Notes under the pieces: model-generated
The model's input: the letters and a program-made list of their open reading frames with translations, nothing else
Told to the model about the DNA's origin: nothing
Databases searched by the model: none
Program-made: the position numbers and the translations under genes
Shown here: piece by piece, positions 23,611 to 35,397 of the stretch
How positions within the stretch are numbered: the stretch's first letter is position 1
Layout: every line of letters starts with the position of its first letter
Source: Limanda limanda
Taxonomy: Eukaryota; Chordata; Actinopteri; Pleuronectiformes; Pleuronectidae
DNA length: 64,000 bases
Reading direction: 5' to 3'
Assembly: GCF_963576545.1 (NCBI RefSeq)
Contig: NC_083646.1
Coordinates: forward strand, 28,339,027-28,403,026

Positions 23611-24215
23611 GCGCATGTTCGTGTGTGTAGTCCTACTCTGCACTGCTGAAGCGCAGCGCCAATAATATCACATACTTTTGCTGTTATCAGCCTGCAGTAA
23701 AAACCGCATTTAATCATTTTTTTCAAGCATATACTTACTTGTTGCTCCAACATTAACTGCAACAGCGTCCCAACGTTTGTATTTTTGTCTCATATGTGCT
23801 GAGGATCATACAGCTGACTGTACTTCTCCACTTCAATTATTAATTGAATGTCATCCATCTTCAAGAACTTCTCCGCAGTTTGCTCCGTTCAATGTCGGGT
23901 GTGGAGGGTAAATTACGTATTCCTGGCTGCCACTTTATAGGTAGGTGTTATAGGCCTGAGTCTCTGTGAAAACACAGCATTGTGTAAAATACAGGCTGTC
24001 TGAAGTGATTACTCGTTAATTTATAAGATTTAGTCTTTAGAAGAAAAACAAACTTTTAATCGCGATTAATCTAGATTAATGAATTTCAAAATGTGAGATT
24101 AATTATTTAATTTTTTTTAATCTATTGACAGCCCTACACACCATTTTACAGCCCTATGAGACGAATTGTGATTTGTGAATATGGGCTATACAAATACAAT
24201 TTGATTGATTGATGT

Positions 24216-25192
24216 TCTCATTATTGAACAGGTGCTGATACACGACGGAAGTTAACAAGCTAACTTCAAACAGCAACGTTAGCATGTGCGCAACGTTACA
24301 GGGCCTGACAACGAGTATTTGATTAAAAAAAAAAAGTACTCACCTGACCGGACAGATTATAACAAAGTGCTGCAACACACTTATTGCCGTTGACGACTCA
24401 AAAGGTTCCAATGAATGGAGAAATGTGAAATTACTTACAGCATCGGTTCCCAAACTGGGGTACCAAGTGGTTCAGGGGGTACGTGGGGAATGTGCACAAA
24501 GTGTAAATCCTACAGAGGACCAAGCGGCGTTCACCGAGGATTACAGGAGACGGGCTGATTTAGCGTGGGCTTGCACCAGCTAGCTGTTTAAGACGAGCCG
24601 CGCGGCATCATGTGAGGTGAAGTTTTTCCAGATGCGGCAAAGAGAGTTGACTTCACGGCAGAATGAACTACAACTCCCACGCAAAACAAGGAAGTGTTAT
24701 AGGCTGTATATGTGCACGTGGCGGCGGCGGTTACAAACATGAAAACAAAAACGGGGGTACGCAGTGGGAACAGTACGTCACCTACAAGTGACGTACTGTA
24801 GTGAATAGAAACGGTAAATAACAGCTAAATGTTTTTTTAAAACATTTATATCACGGCCCTCGGATGAAATCCGGCTTATTTCGCATACTTACCTGAACTT
24901 TTAAGCAGTTTGACTCTACTCCTGTCTCTCGCATCAGGGTAGCCATCTTGAATATTTTGAATACCGAGCCTGAAAGCCGCCATGGCGTCAGACGTTACGT
25001 CTATGACGTCAGACGCTACGTTCCTCCGTTTACTCATACATTTAATTTATATCTGGATGTTCACACAGAAACTTTGATCCATTGGAAATTAAAACAGCAT
25101 CAATAGTTAACAGAACTCAGAAGTTTATTGTTGGGTTTACTCGATAGTTGTTTTTGAGTGCTCTAACCATAATACTTATGAGTTTGTAGTAC
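24216..25192 (-). other. Right arm of the EnSpm-like element
   Basis: No readable exon. From 24438 there is a GGTTCCCAAACTGGGGTACC segment typical of a hAT terminus, followed by GGGGGTACG words; its partner end was not identified. At 24771-24798 an 11-bp perfect hairpin (CAGTACGTCAC, 6-base loop, GTGACGTACTG) occurs. At 24988-25021 GTCAGACG(T/C)TACGT is repeated twice around TGACGTCA. The location upstream of the minus-strand passenger gene would suit a promoter. Confidence 0.4.
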
Positions 25193-25211
25193 TGTTCGGG
25201 TTTACAGTGTA

Positions 25212-26997
25212 ACCCTAATAAACAATAAATGGATTAATTATAAAATGACTGAAAAAGATCATTTATAATGGAAATAATGACAAAACAGTCTTACTACACA
25301 GTCCATTTGGTCCCTGTTCGGTGGCTTTGTCCTACTCAGCAGGTGAATGCTTTATGTAAATGATTGAATTTCCAGAGCACTATGAACACTATTTTTGTTA
25401 TTGAGACAGAAACTCCCTCTTCCAATCTTTCTGACTGTAGAATTTTGGGTCTTTTGCATTGGTCCATGAATTGGTCAGCCCCCCACCTTCACACACTGAT
25501 TCATCAGGTGTGTAAATGTGAAAAAGAAGGCAAATATTAGTCTTTTTCAATGTCTCTATTTTCATTCTTCTACTTCTGTCACTTTTTATATCATCAAGGA
25601 GCAACACAATGAAAAATTGATATGATTTTCTAAAACTGTGCAGTGTTGTCCCCAATTAAACAGCTACAGTGTCTTGTCCTTTTTTATGATAACAGACTTT
25701 TTACTCCATCTTCCATTGTGTCCACTCTGAACCACTATATGCAATAAGAGGGGGCTGCTGTTGCTCCAAAGGCAGAGCTGGTCATCCACTGACCAGCTCT
25801 ATGTTTGGTCGTTCAATCCATGGCTTCTCCATTCCACATGCTTAAGTGTTCTAGGGTCAGACACTGAACCCCATATTACACCTGCCAGTTATGTTGGCTG
25901 TGTGTACATGATGTGTGATAGAAAAAGCACTGTATAACTGTTTGTGTGAGAAAAGGTAAAGCGCCTTGAGCGGTCCTAAAGCACTATATAAACGCAGCAC
26001 AACAAACAATATGCGGATGACACTTTTATAAATGTTTCAATCATAACCTGACCTAAAGTCTCAGCCTCTGAGCCAGAATTAGTGGCAAAATTATTTGCAG
26101 CTTTGAAGATATATTTTTCCTGAGTTGTTGACTGAAATTTTATTATAAAAATGAAACAGACTCAGCCAGATGCAACAGTTAACTTCCACATATTTCTAAA
26201 ACCCACTTCAAAATGAAGTGGAGACTATGTACAATCTACCTTTTTCCAGCCCAAATTTAAGAGCATGAGTAAATCCTGAAACTGAAGTGATACGTTTGAT
26301 GTATTTTCCGTAACAGTCCTGTTATTTTATATCCCAACATAGTGGTTGTATGCTTTGCAGAGCATCCACAAACAATCTATTACAAAGTAAGAGATTTTAA
26401 AAAATGGACTTGTCATGGAAAGTTGCCTGCTTCATCGCGAATCCAAACAGCTTTATTTGGATTGAGCAAAGCACTGGAGCCTATCTGAATTAATAGAAGT
26501 TGAGCAAGAAAGGCTTATTTTCAGAGACAGGGTTCAAAGTATGAGCCCTGGGTGGCTCCTGAAGTTGTGTTTGCAGTGCAAGGAGAGAAGCCAGCACAGA
26601 TGGTTATGTACCAAAGGCAGCAGACTTTTTCTCATGCCTTTAAATGGGAGCGCTCTCATTCTTAGCTAATATTTAGCTCCTTCAAATGCAAATGTGGTGG
26701 CTTCGATCTCCAAGGTTAGCATAACAACTATGGGAAAGCTTTCAGATCTCAGACATATGTTTACCAGATGAAAGAGCCTGCGCTTTGTAAGAGCAGAGAG
26801 GGACAGTCAGGCCTCCCAGCACTATATCTCCTGAACTGTTCACAGTCAAGTCGAAGTTACAGGCTGGATATTTTCAGTCAACAACAACAACCCACTGTGT
26901 GTGTGTGAGTGTGTAAAGTAGGACTCTGTATGACAATAGATAGGCTGAGAGAATTTATGGCAGCAAAACTTCACGATGATGCAAACATTTTAGAAAA
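25212..26997. other. Mostly unassigned DNA with one SINE/L2 tail
   Basis: About 25940-26008 reads GTAAAGCGCCTTGAGC...CTAAAGCACTATATAAACGC, the 3' tail shared by fish L2-mobilised SINEs; the body upstream is not recognisable. The stretch 26590-26760 has balanced composition and could be conserved noncoding DNA. I see no gene. Confidence 0.35.
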
Positions 26998-27342
26998 ATA
27001 AATTATAGATAGATTAAGATACATTTATTTGTCCCAAACACATGCACAGACATGCACAAGCACACTCATGCAAGGAGGGACATTTTTAACCTTTTAACCT
27101 ATCTGGTGCAGGAAACACAGAGCAGTGAGCAGCCATGTACGGCGCCCGGGGAGCAGATGTTGGGGGAGTGAGGTGCCTTGCTCAGGGGCACTAGACAGGG
27201 TAGGGAGAATCCTCTTGGATTTTTGGACAGATCAATCCAGGTTCGTCTTTTTGTTGTTTCTCCGTGGAGTCGAACCAGAGACGAACCAGAGACCTTTTCT
27301 GCCCATAGTCCAAGTTTCTGCCACTAGTCCACCGCCTCTCCA
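26998..27342 (-). mobile_element. tRNA-derived SINE with L2-like 3' tail, copy A
   Basis: On the minus strand the head starts near 27342 with a tRNA-like promoter: A-box GTGGACTAGTGGC and B-box GGTCTCTGGTTCG. A GC-rich middle (GGGGAGCAGATGTTGGGGGA on the plus strand) follows. The tail is GGGACAAATAAATGTATC then AATCTATCTATA, which resembles the 3' end of the L2 element at 52850-52890. It would be transcribed by RNA polymerase III and mobilised by L2. Confidence 0.7.
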
Positions 27343-28362
27343 ATGCTTATATGGTATGTTTTTATACATTTTATACCAAATTTTGTGTCTTACTGATCCT
27401 TGTAAAACGTCTGAAGATTTTTATTTTCATTGTGATAAGCAAAATCTGAGATATTTAGGCGACTCATATAAAGTTTTGAAATTTGTTGCAGCTTGATTAA
27501 ATTTAAGAAGACTATCAGGCCTTGGGGTTGTTGGGTCTGAGGTATGGTACTGAGTGTCATTGTATTTTTTTATTTCCAGAAAAAGTTCAAGATGCACCCC
27601 AAAGGTGCTTTTATAATGTTTTTACCTCCATTTGATCCATTGTTTAGTGGGAGAAAAACGATTGTGTCACCATGGAAACACCAATATCAGGCACAGAATA
27701 TCGAAAAAGCAAACCAAGATCCCCCCAAAAGAACAACAGCTTTGATCAGAGCTTTTAGTCCTGTGACTTAAACAACCATGTTGCTGTGTGTATGTGAGTG
27801 TGCGCATGTGTATGTGGGGGTGTTATAATATAATTATTAAACATACATCATAAGAGCAAAAAATAGAACGGCCCAAAAAAAGGGCCACAATAAGTAGCAG
27901 GATTTTCCCTGATGAATAGTTTCAGCGGCAAACAGCTCATATTATACTTCAAAACTGTAATAAAGCACTATCTTTCCTGCATCTCTGTAATGCATTATTC
28001 ACTTCCAGTTGCCAAAAGGAGACTCTAGAGGATGGTTAAGAACCCACTGCAATATTTATGTAGCAAGCTGCAGTGTACACACAAACATCCCCATATTTAT
28101 ATCAAGTTCTTGCTGCCAGATATCCATATGCATAGACCTATATCCCTATCAGTAAATTGTTCACAGAGAGCATTTTTTTCCTACTAAAATGTATGATCTA
28201 GCAGTTTAATATCCATATGAATACAGCATAGTTTAACATTTTGTTATTTTAAGGTACTTACATCACAACCAGACTGCAAATATTGTGATCTTGTTTGATA
28301 CAAAACAGATTCTTTACATCAAGTGGTCACTTATGGACTTTCATTTATAAACTAATCACTTA
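27343..28362. other. Unassigned DNA
   Basis: No gene, transposon end or notable repeat recognised. A short TG-rich stretch lies at 27781-27822. Confidence 0.35.
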
Positions 28363-28622
28363 CGGCTGTGGCTGAGGGCTAGAGTGGTCGTCCTCCAACC
28401 TGAAGGTCGGCGGTTCGATCGCCAGTCTGACCCATCTGAATGCCGAAGTGTCCTTGGGCAAGATGCTGAACCCTGAATGGCCCCCCATAGAATAACAAAG
28501 TGCTGCGAATAGATGCACTGTATGAATGTGTGTGAATGGGTGAATGTAAAACTGTACTGTAAAGCGCTTTGAGTAGTCATCAAGACTAGAAAAGCGCTTT
28601 ATAAATACAAAACCATTTACCA
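28363..28622 (+). mobile_element. tRNA-derived SINE with L2-like 3' tail, copy B
   Basis: The head GTGGCTGAGGGCTAGAGTGG is the A-box region and CGGTTCGATC (28411-28420) the B-box. A conserved middle GTGTCCTTGGGCAAGATGCTGAACCC precedes the tail AAAGCGCTTTGAGTAGTC...AAAAGCGCTTTATAAATAC. The same family recurs inverted at 43231-43493 and, more diverged, at 61254-61505; a tail-only fragment lies at about 40355-40400. Confidence 0.85.
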
Positions 28623-28696
28623 AAAAAAACATTTACTAACTTACTTGAACAAGGAACCATCAAATATATTGAATGATGTTTGGATTTGCTCTAGCT

Positions 28697-30016
28697 CAGG
28701 GGTCGGCAACCCGCGACTCTTCAGCCCCTCTAGTCCAGGCAAAGTATTTCATTTTGGAGCCAAAAATCAAACTAATTGTAAAATAATTTTTTTCAGCATA
28801 GATCATTTCTATGAGGTGTCCAGAACAACATACTAAAAGTCCTAAGAAATCCTAGTTGAGGAAATATGTTTAATTCTCATCAATTTGTGCCAATAAGCAC
28901 ACAAGCACACAAGCCTATAAGACTATATACCGGCGGGGGTTATACCCCTGGCAGGTACTACCAAGCCAGGCAGTTTTCAGGTTAGAGGCCAGTCTAAAAG
29001 CAGCATTGCCATCACCCATTGGCAGTGGGATGATTGGATGAAGATTGGGCCGATGTATTTGTCATACATATGAATGGTGTTTCTGCCTATGCAAATTAGG
29101 ACATATTCAATAAGTGTGGAGCTCATGTGCATATTCAAATACATTTTCAAAGAAACTCAAAACACAAAAAAATGTACTTTTCATGGGTACTTTCATTGTG
29201 TAAAGTTTCATTTTGATAGGAGTAAAGGACACAAATAGCCCCATTGGGTGTATAGTTGCCTGGCCTTATTGGCACACATTGATACATACTTTTAGTATGT
29301 TGTTCTGGACACCTCATAGAAATGATCTATGCTGAAACAAATTATTTTACAATTAGTCGGTCGTAAAACGCTACTTTGCCTGGACTACTCTGCAGTGGCT
29401 CCCTGTACAGTGAGAGACACAGTGAGATCAGAGCTCTTCATGGGAAGCAGCCGGTCACTGACTTACAGGCTGCTTCTTAAATGTGGAAACAGTGAAAACA
29501 CAGAGTTTCTCTGGTCTCAGCTGCTCAGAGATCAACGCCGCAGCTTCTTGATCAGAGCAGAAGCTGCAGTTGGTTTGTACTGAGCTTCAGTTTCTGTGTC
29601 CGCCTCCAGTCTGACCTGCTCTCATGTTTTGTTTTAATATTACGTCAACTAAAATATGCGTCAAATCCTATTACGTCTATGGCCGGGCGCTCTTCCCTGC
29701 AGGTCGCTAATCTAGAGTTTCCGACCACCAGCCTCGGGAAACTAACCATCCCCAAAAAGAAAAGTATGGGAGGAAAATATAGAGTTTAATTCTGCGTGGA
29801 CAGATTCATTTGCTTTCATTCCCCAGCGATGCTGGCTTACCTGCTTACCTGTATGCTTGATATGTGGCAAACTACAGTTTTTGTATATTGTATAACTATA
29901 TATATAACTTCATAAGCTGTGTTATCAAATCAAAAGTTTTGCGGCTCCAGACAGATTTAATTTGGGGGAAGAGGGGGCAAATTGGCTCTTTCGATAGTAA
30001 AGGTTGCCTACACCTG
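28697..30016 (+). mobile_element. hAT transposon, 1320 bp, perfect 8-bp target duplication
   Basis: Left end CAGGGGTCGGCAACCCGCG and right end GGTTGCCTACACCTG are inverted repeats of the fish hAT type that begins CAGGGGTCGGCAACC. CTCTAGCT is duplicated at 28689-28696 and 30017-30024. There is no transposase frame. The left third contains a long inverted repeat (see 28721-29400). Confidence 0.9.
28721..29400. repeat. Long inverted repeat (foldback) inside hAT
   Basis: The bases 28771-28840 and the reverse complement of 29289-29358 agree over 70 positions with one mismatch (core GATCATTTCTATGAGGTGTC). Weaker pairing continues outward (AGTCCAGGCAAAGTA at both sides) and inward (TGTGCCAATAAG). 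The loop is about 440 bases. It may be a nested foldback element or an inverted duplication of the hAT's own sequence. Confidence 0.85.
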
Positions 30017-30024
30017 CTCTAGCT

Positions 30025-33000
30025 GGATAGATAGAATAATAGAGTAAACAATTAATTACTTAAATGTTCACCTTACTGAATCACAAATGGTACATGAATG
30101 TTTTATATGTAATTGACCACTCTGTGTAAATTGTGCCCCTTGATGGCCTCTGATTTAGAAAAATCCGAGATTCACCACTAGGGTTGTAGAGGGGCGGAAA
30201 GTTTCCGGAAACTTTCCACAGGAATATTAAGCTCGGGAATTTGGGGAATTTTGAAAAAAACAAAACATGCAAATTAAATGCTTAGCAATAAAACATCATT
30301 CAAAACACTATTTTAAAGATGTATGGAATGCAGCACACACTGCATGTTGAATTTCAACCCTCCACTGTGCATTCTTCTTATCTGACACACTAAATATGTT
30401 TTTTCTGTATGTAGTCGACAGTTGTTAACAGAAGAACGTTTTGTATCTTGAAAATTATTCCCTTTTATGCCACACAATCACTTACCTCCCATGCATTGGC
30501 CCATATACTGCATATACTCCATATACTGTTTGAAGATCCAGGCCAGCCATGACTCTCAACAAGGATCCCCCATTGAAAATGGGGGATTAGAAACACATTC
30601 CTTAGAGATGCTAAATATATTTCTGAAAAGGCACAGAAGGCATGTTTCAAAGTAGCAGAGTTGAGCTTCACTTTGCAGATCATTAATGATATTGATGTAT
30701 GCTGTATGGTAATGATGCAGGCCATCAGATGATCATGGTGACGGCTGCTCTGCTTGTCTAATAAGAAAGAAAGTGCAGGATGCTATGTGTGGAGAAAAGC
30801 CTAAACATTCCATCATGGATATTGTTGTTGTGCCGCAGATGTTGTTTTTCCTGGGAAATACCTGAAGTCAAGTCAGAACAGATGTTTGTTTTTTAGATTT
30901 GCCACACAACTGAATTTGACAAAATGTAAAAAGCAAGAGAAAAAATGCCCAGATAAAGTGAAATAATACCACCAAGAATTTACTCTTTATCTCTATATCA
31001 CTATTATAGCAGACTACTGAACCTTAACACATACAGTATCAAAAGTGTGAATTGGAGGATCTGTGTTAAGCCAACCCTACAATTTAAAATAAAAGATCAG
31101 TATTGATAGCAGGGTCAAGGTCTGTTGTACTTGTAGGGAAAGTTCAGGTTGCATCCTCTGTTGCTTTTGGGTTTACATCTCTGTAATGAACCCAGTTGAG
31201 CACATTTATCAGGTTATTTGACACTGATCATAACAGAAAATAGACAGTTCTGATATTACACAATTAAAGGGAGAATTTTATATAAATAAAATACTTGTAT
31301 ACATATCCTGAGAGAGTTATTGGTCTATGTTGTCATTTCTGCTGTCCACACCCCCTTGCTGTTCAGGTTTTCAGACTCTGTGCCACAAACGATGCATTGG
31401 TGGGAGCATGTTTTTCATCATTAAATAAACTGCATTCTTTATTATGTGAACCTAAATTAAACCAGAACAACTTAATATTGTCAGCATTGGGTCCCTGCAA
31501 CAAATGTGCAGGTGACAAACAGACCATATCCCACATGGCTCTGGTACCATAGCTTTCGCCAATATCCACTTGATTTGAAAAACAGCCCACTAAAGCCTCA
31601 TCAGAACATCATAAGAGATTCTTTATCAATATCAGCATTAATTCATCAAAATGGGAACTGTTAAAATGGGATAAACAAGAGGCAGGTTTTTGACTTATCC
31701 AATCGTTTCCCTGAAATAAAGAAGTTTCCTACAATGCTGTTGTCTTCCTATCTCCTATCTCTCTACACTCTCTACAACTGGATAACAAGCTCTGAGTCAG
31801 TGAGTCCAGAGTGACATTTCATAGTCAGGGAGACTTTTGTGGCTATTTCATCGAATTTTGAGGTCAGGGCATTCAAGGAGCTGTCTGCTCAATGCTTCCA
31901 AAGAGAATAAATAAATAGAGAGTGAGTGCAGCAGAAATAGAGTATGTGTGTGTATACTTGTGCAGGTGAGAGAGAGAGAGAGGCAGAGGGATAGTGTGTG
32001 TGTGTGTGTGTGTGTGGGTTGAAGAGTGAGACAGGGAGCTAGATAGATAGGGATCTTTGTGTGGATGTGTTCGGTGACCTTGCGCTCTCAGTGATGGGCC
32101 TCTATCTCCACTTACACAAGAGAACAGGAAAAAAGGATCAGAAGACAGTGACTGGAGACTGGATCTCACTGATGCAGTGTGCCCTATACCAAGGGGTAGA
32201 GCAACAAGGAAGTATGTGTGTGTGTTGTGTACGTGATGTGATAGTTGAAAAAGCAGAAATCGAGAGAAGGTGTGTGAGCGAGCTATAGCGCCCTGCATGG
32301 TAACACAGCACATAGATTTATAGCTACGGTATCATGCTCCTGCCAGGCACATCATATTAAACAAGCAATAAAAAAAGTACAGAAAGTTTATCGAGCTTTC
32401 CTGCACTCATCTATAGTCTTCCTCTGTATGACCATGGCCTACTTTTATTTTTGACTTTCGAATTTTTGCTTATTTTTTGATTTTGGGGTTTTGGCCTGTG
32501 GATTGACTATAACCTTTTCATCACTGACTGACTTCCCATGTAAGACGCTGTCTGCATTAAAACCAAAACTGTTGATCTTTACTTGATTCCTGCATGCAAG
32601 TCTTTGTTTGTGGATCAATCATCACAAAATGTGAGATAAATAAACACATAGGATGCATTCATTTCTTCGGTGATATTTATATACTATATATATCTGATCT
32701 TAGGACAGACATTTTGAATCGATTAAGCTCTTTTCTGCATCCTTATTGTTTATCCTTTGGCAACTTTCTGGGCTACTGTTTTACAGGAATAAAGAGAACC
32801 AAGAATGAAAAATGGACTGATTTGACTAAAGACTTATCTTGAATCTACCCACAACATTATCCTATCATTAATCCTTTATTTCATTGCTTTTCAATTTGTC
32901 TCAAACACAAACAACACAGCCCCATCCTACCCCCTCTCCTCTCCAACCCTGGTGCTCTCTCTTCCTCCCATCATCTGTCCGTTTAGCCATGATTCGATCA

Positions 33001-34082
33001 GACAGGTATGGCTACCCCCATGCTGGATACATCTTGATACATCACTGTGCTCTGTGGTACTCGAACCCCAAAGTCTTTGCACAGATCAATCTCCTCGACA
33101 GGTTCCCACAAGGAAGAAAATGCTTTACAGCTGAAACACAACTGTCCCTCAGCAGCAGAGAGAGAGAGAGCAACGAAGAAGGAGAGGAGGGAGGTGATAA
33201 ATTAGGGGTGTGAGGGATTAAGTCTTTTCTTCCAGGATAAGGACCTGTCTCTTAGAGGAGGAGAGGGGTTTGATCCCTCGTTCTTACCCTCCTCCCTCTC
33301 TCCTCTTCCCGCCCTCTGTCTTTCTTCGTTTTTCCTCTTTTGTGTTTTTTTCCTACTCACTGTAATCCAACGTGATACAATTACAGATGCAGATGGTCTA
33401 TCAATGCCTCCACCCATCAGAGCTGTGTTGAGGGGCCTGCTGGGGGCCTGTGGGTGCCTGATACCTTGCCTGCCTGCATGTGTGTGTGTTTGTGTGTGTA
33501 TGTTTGTGTGAGAATGTCCATGCACACATCTATGTGTGTGTACCTCACGTTACTCCCCCTTTGCTCATGGGGGACCAACCAAGACGGCCAACACATCAAA
33601 CAGCCATGGCTTTAATGTCAGTCACAGGATGGAGATATGTGATGTTTATATATATGGTACAGGGTTACATTACTGCTTCAACACAATGCTTTCTGCGGAG
33701 GCAGAAAGAAAGAAAGCAGGATGACACTTTGACAGATGAATGCAGAGTGCTGTGTTTGTGAGGAAGGGCCTCCTGTGCCATCTCACCATGGTAATGGCAT
33801 CCCAGAGGAGAGGCCTGTTTGACTATATGTCTTATCCCATATATACTCCACAAGTCTCAGATGTCATCTCTTACCTGAGGAGGTGCAGCTCACTGATTGA
33901 TCCTTAAAGTAGAACACACATTGATGTTTTATGGTAATCACACAATGAGCACAAAAGATACAGCACATAGGACAGATGCTATATGAGCATCATATACGTT
34001 AAGAAAGGGGCACTATAATAATCCTGAATACGTTAATATATGGTATATGGTATTGTAATATTCATAATATAAATAGTTATAT
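30025..34082. other. Unassigned DNA with simple repeats
   Basis: No gene is supported. About 30176-30262 (GGAAAGTTTCCGGAAACTTTCC and GGGAATTTGGGGAATTTTG) is a common fish repeat fragment. A perfect hairpin with 10-bp arms and a 3-base loop lies at 30565-30587. A TG run occupies about 31993-32018. CT- and AG-rich tracts occupy 33160-33350 and a TG-rich stretch 33479-33511. The longer frames over these tracts reflect low complexity. Confidence 0.35.
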
Positions 34083-34090
34083 GTAATTTC

Positions 34091-35148
34091 TAGTGCTGTC
34101 AAACGATTAAAATACTTAATCACAAATTTTTTTCTATTCTAAATGTCCCTTCATTTATTTTTTTTCCATAATTTTTTTTTCGTTTTAATGATCTTATCAA
34201 CATGAAAAAGTGGTTTGGCTTGCTTTATGCAAATGTTTTATTTCATTGAAAAACAACATTGCCAAACAGGGCGGTACAAAATAAAATTATAAAGTGCACA
34301 TTTCAGGTAAACAAGGACTCAGCCTATAGTGCAGTTAAACCATGGCTTAATATTTTATTTTTTTCAAGTTTGCTGTGAACATAGCAGTCAGGCCTCTTAT
34401 TTCAGAAACAATGAACCCTAACAGTTAGGTTACCAATAAAAGGTAAGCCTACTATTTCTTTGCTTTCAGCCAGCTACTCAAACGGACAAGCAACAAAATA
34501 ACAAACAAACAAAATACACAGGCAAGTATCGGCCTACTTTGAAATAAATTAAACACAGAACTTTGTAGGGCTATTTGATTCCTCCCCATATTTGTGGAAA
34601 ATATATAAAATAAGAAGTACCCTTTTTTGAAATAAATAAAAACATATAGCTGCAGCCTAATAGTGTAACGGACTGGGTTTATGTTTATGTTTGGTTTTGA
34701 CGTATGTTCAGTAAAACACTGTGTTGAAGGAGCATTCTGATATCCTGAGGGTCAATGAAGGGTTTTGGGGTGGGACATGTGACTGTTTGGACCAATAGGA
34801 TGGGGTTGTTTGGGGATCGGGGGTCAATGAGGAAGTGAAGGATTGTTGATGTGTGCGAGTGACGGAGTAAGAGCGAGAAGTGCACATGTTCGTGTAGAGG
34901 ATAATACAAGTTACTAAACCACGAAAAAGTTCTGTGTCCTGTGTAAGTGGGGACACTACAATAGCTTAAAAATATATATTTTAGTTGGCGAAATATTAAA
35001 ACAAAAAGCGAGAGCAGGTCAATCTGGATCCGAACACAAATACTGAAGCTGAAGCTGCAGCTCTGCGTTAATCTCACATTAATAAAATTGACAGCGTTAA
35101 AATGGGTTGCAATAACGCCGTTAATAACGCGTTTAACTGACAGCACTA
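34091..35148 (+). mobile_element. Non-autonomous hAT, 1058 bp, perfect 8-bp target duplication
   Basis: Left end TAGTGCTGTCAAACGATTAA and right end GTTTAACTGACAGCACTA are imperfect inverted repeats. GTAATTTC is duplicated at 34083-34090 and 35149-35156. It contains no transposase. The ends are related to those of 22086-24136 (TAGGGCTGTCAA), so both probably use related transposases. Confidence 0.9.
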
Positions 35149-35397
35149 GTAATTTCATATATTTTTTTATACACAATTTTAAAAAAACAGTTGAAAAATG
35201 ATTGACCACAAGCTGCAGCACCTATACCTGCTGATTGTCAACTTACAGATCAACAGCCTTAAAAAGGGACACATTATTGAATCAACACCCCTGTGACATA
35301 GTATCAACATATACTGAACTTTGGGACCACCACAAAGCTGGTATTTGTAGCAGGGCTGTGACATGGGAGCAGGCTCCATTCTCAGTACACTCTACAC

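Larger units (their letters stand above)
22086..24136 (+). mobile_element. hAT transposon, 2051 bp, perfect 8-bp target duplication
   Basis: Left end TAGGGCTGTCAAAGTTAACG and right end TTGACAGCCCTA are inverted repeats. The 8-bp sequence CACACCAT flanks it at 22078-22085 and 24137-24144. Removing the element restores the LINE 3' UTR around it. It carries a broken transposase fragment, an L1 fragment and other nested repeats, so it is not autonomous. Members with TAGGGCTGTCAA ends are common in fish. Confidence 0.9.
21205..24215 (+). mobile_element. LINE 3' region (UTR and tail), interrupted by a hAT
   Basis: From about 21205 the sequence follows a familiar fish LINE 3' UTR. Landmarks are AAGAGTAGACTGAAAACCTTTC, GATCCAGGGCCTCTGTGGCC, GAGGTTTCTACATATTTTTA, a TTTTTCCTTACTCTTGCTGAG block and AGGACAGAGGATGTCACACCAT at 22064-22085. 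It resumes after the hAT at 24137 with CACACCATTTTACAGCCCTATGAGAC and finishes in a GATTGATTGATG tail near 24210. The coding part is absent (5'-truncated). The exact LINE clade is not determined. Confidence 0.6.
16068..25209 (-). mobile_element. EnSpm/CACTA-like transposon, about 9.1 kb, with nested insertions
   Basis: The left end CACTGTAAAACCGAACA (16068-16084) and the reverse complement of the right end CACTGTAAACCCGAACA (25209-25193) agree at 16 of 17 positions. The outer dinucleotide TA is duplicated (16066-16067 and 25210-25211). Animal CACTA elements begin CACTG and make 2-3-bp duplications, so this fits the superfamily. Inside are a decayed minus-strand C2H2/SAMD3-like gene, a LINE 3' region and a 2.05-kb hAT. 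No CACTA transposase was recognised. The pairing of these two ends as one element is inference; the dinucleotide duplication alone is weak support. Confidence 0.55.

Noticed and set aside
31295..31552. 85-codon plus-strand frame with a Cys/Leu-rich sequence
   Set aside because: No splice sites, no motif recognised and no neighbouring exon; kept as unassigned.
31873..32313. Minus-strand 146-codon frame
   Set aside because: Dominated by Ser-His-Thr from CA/CT simple repeats.
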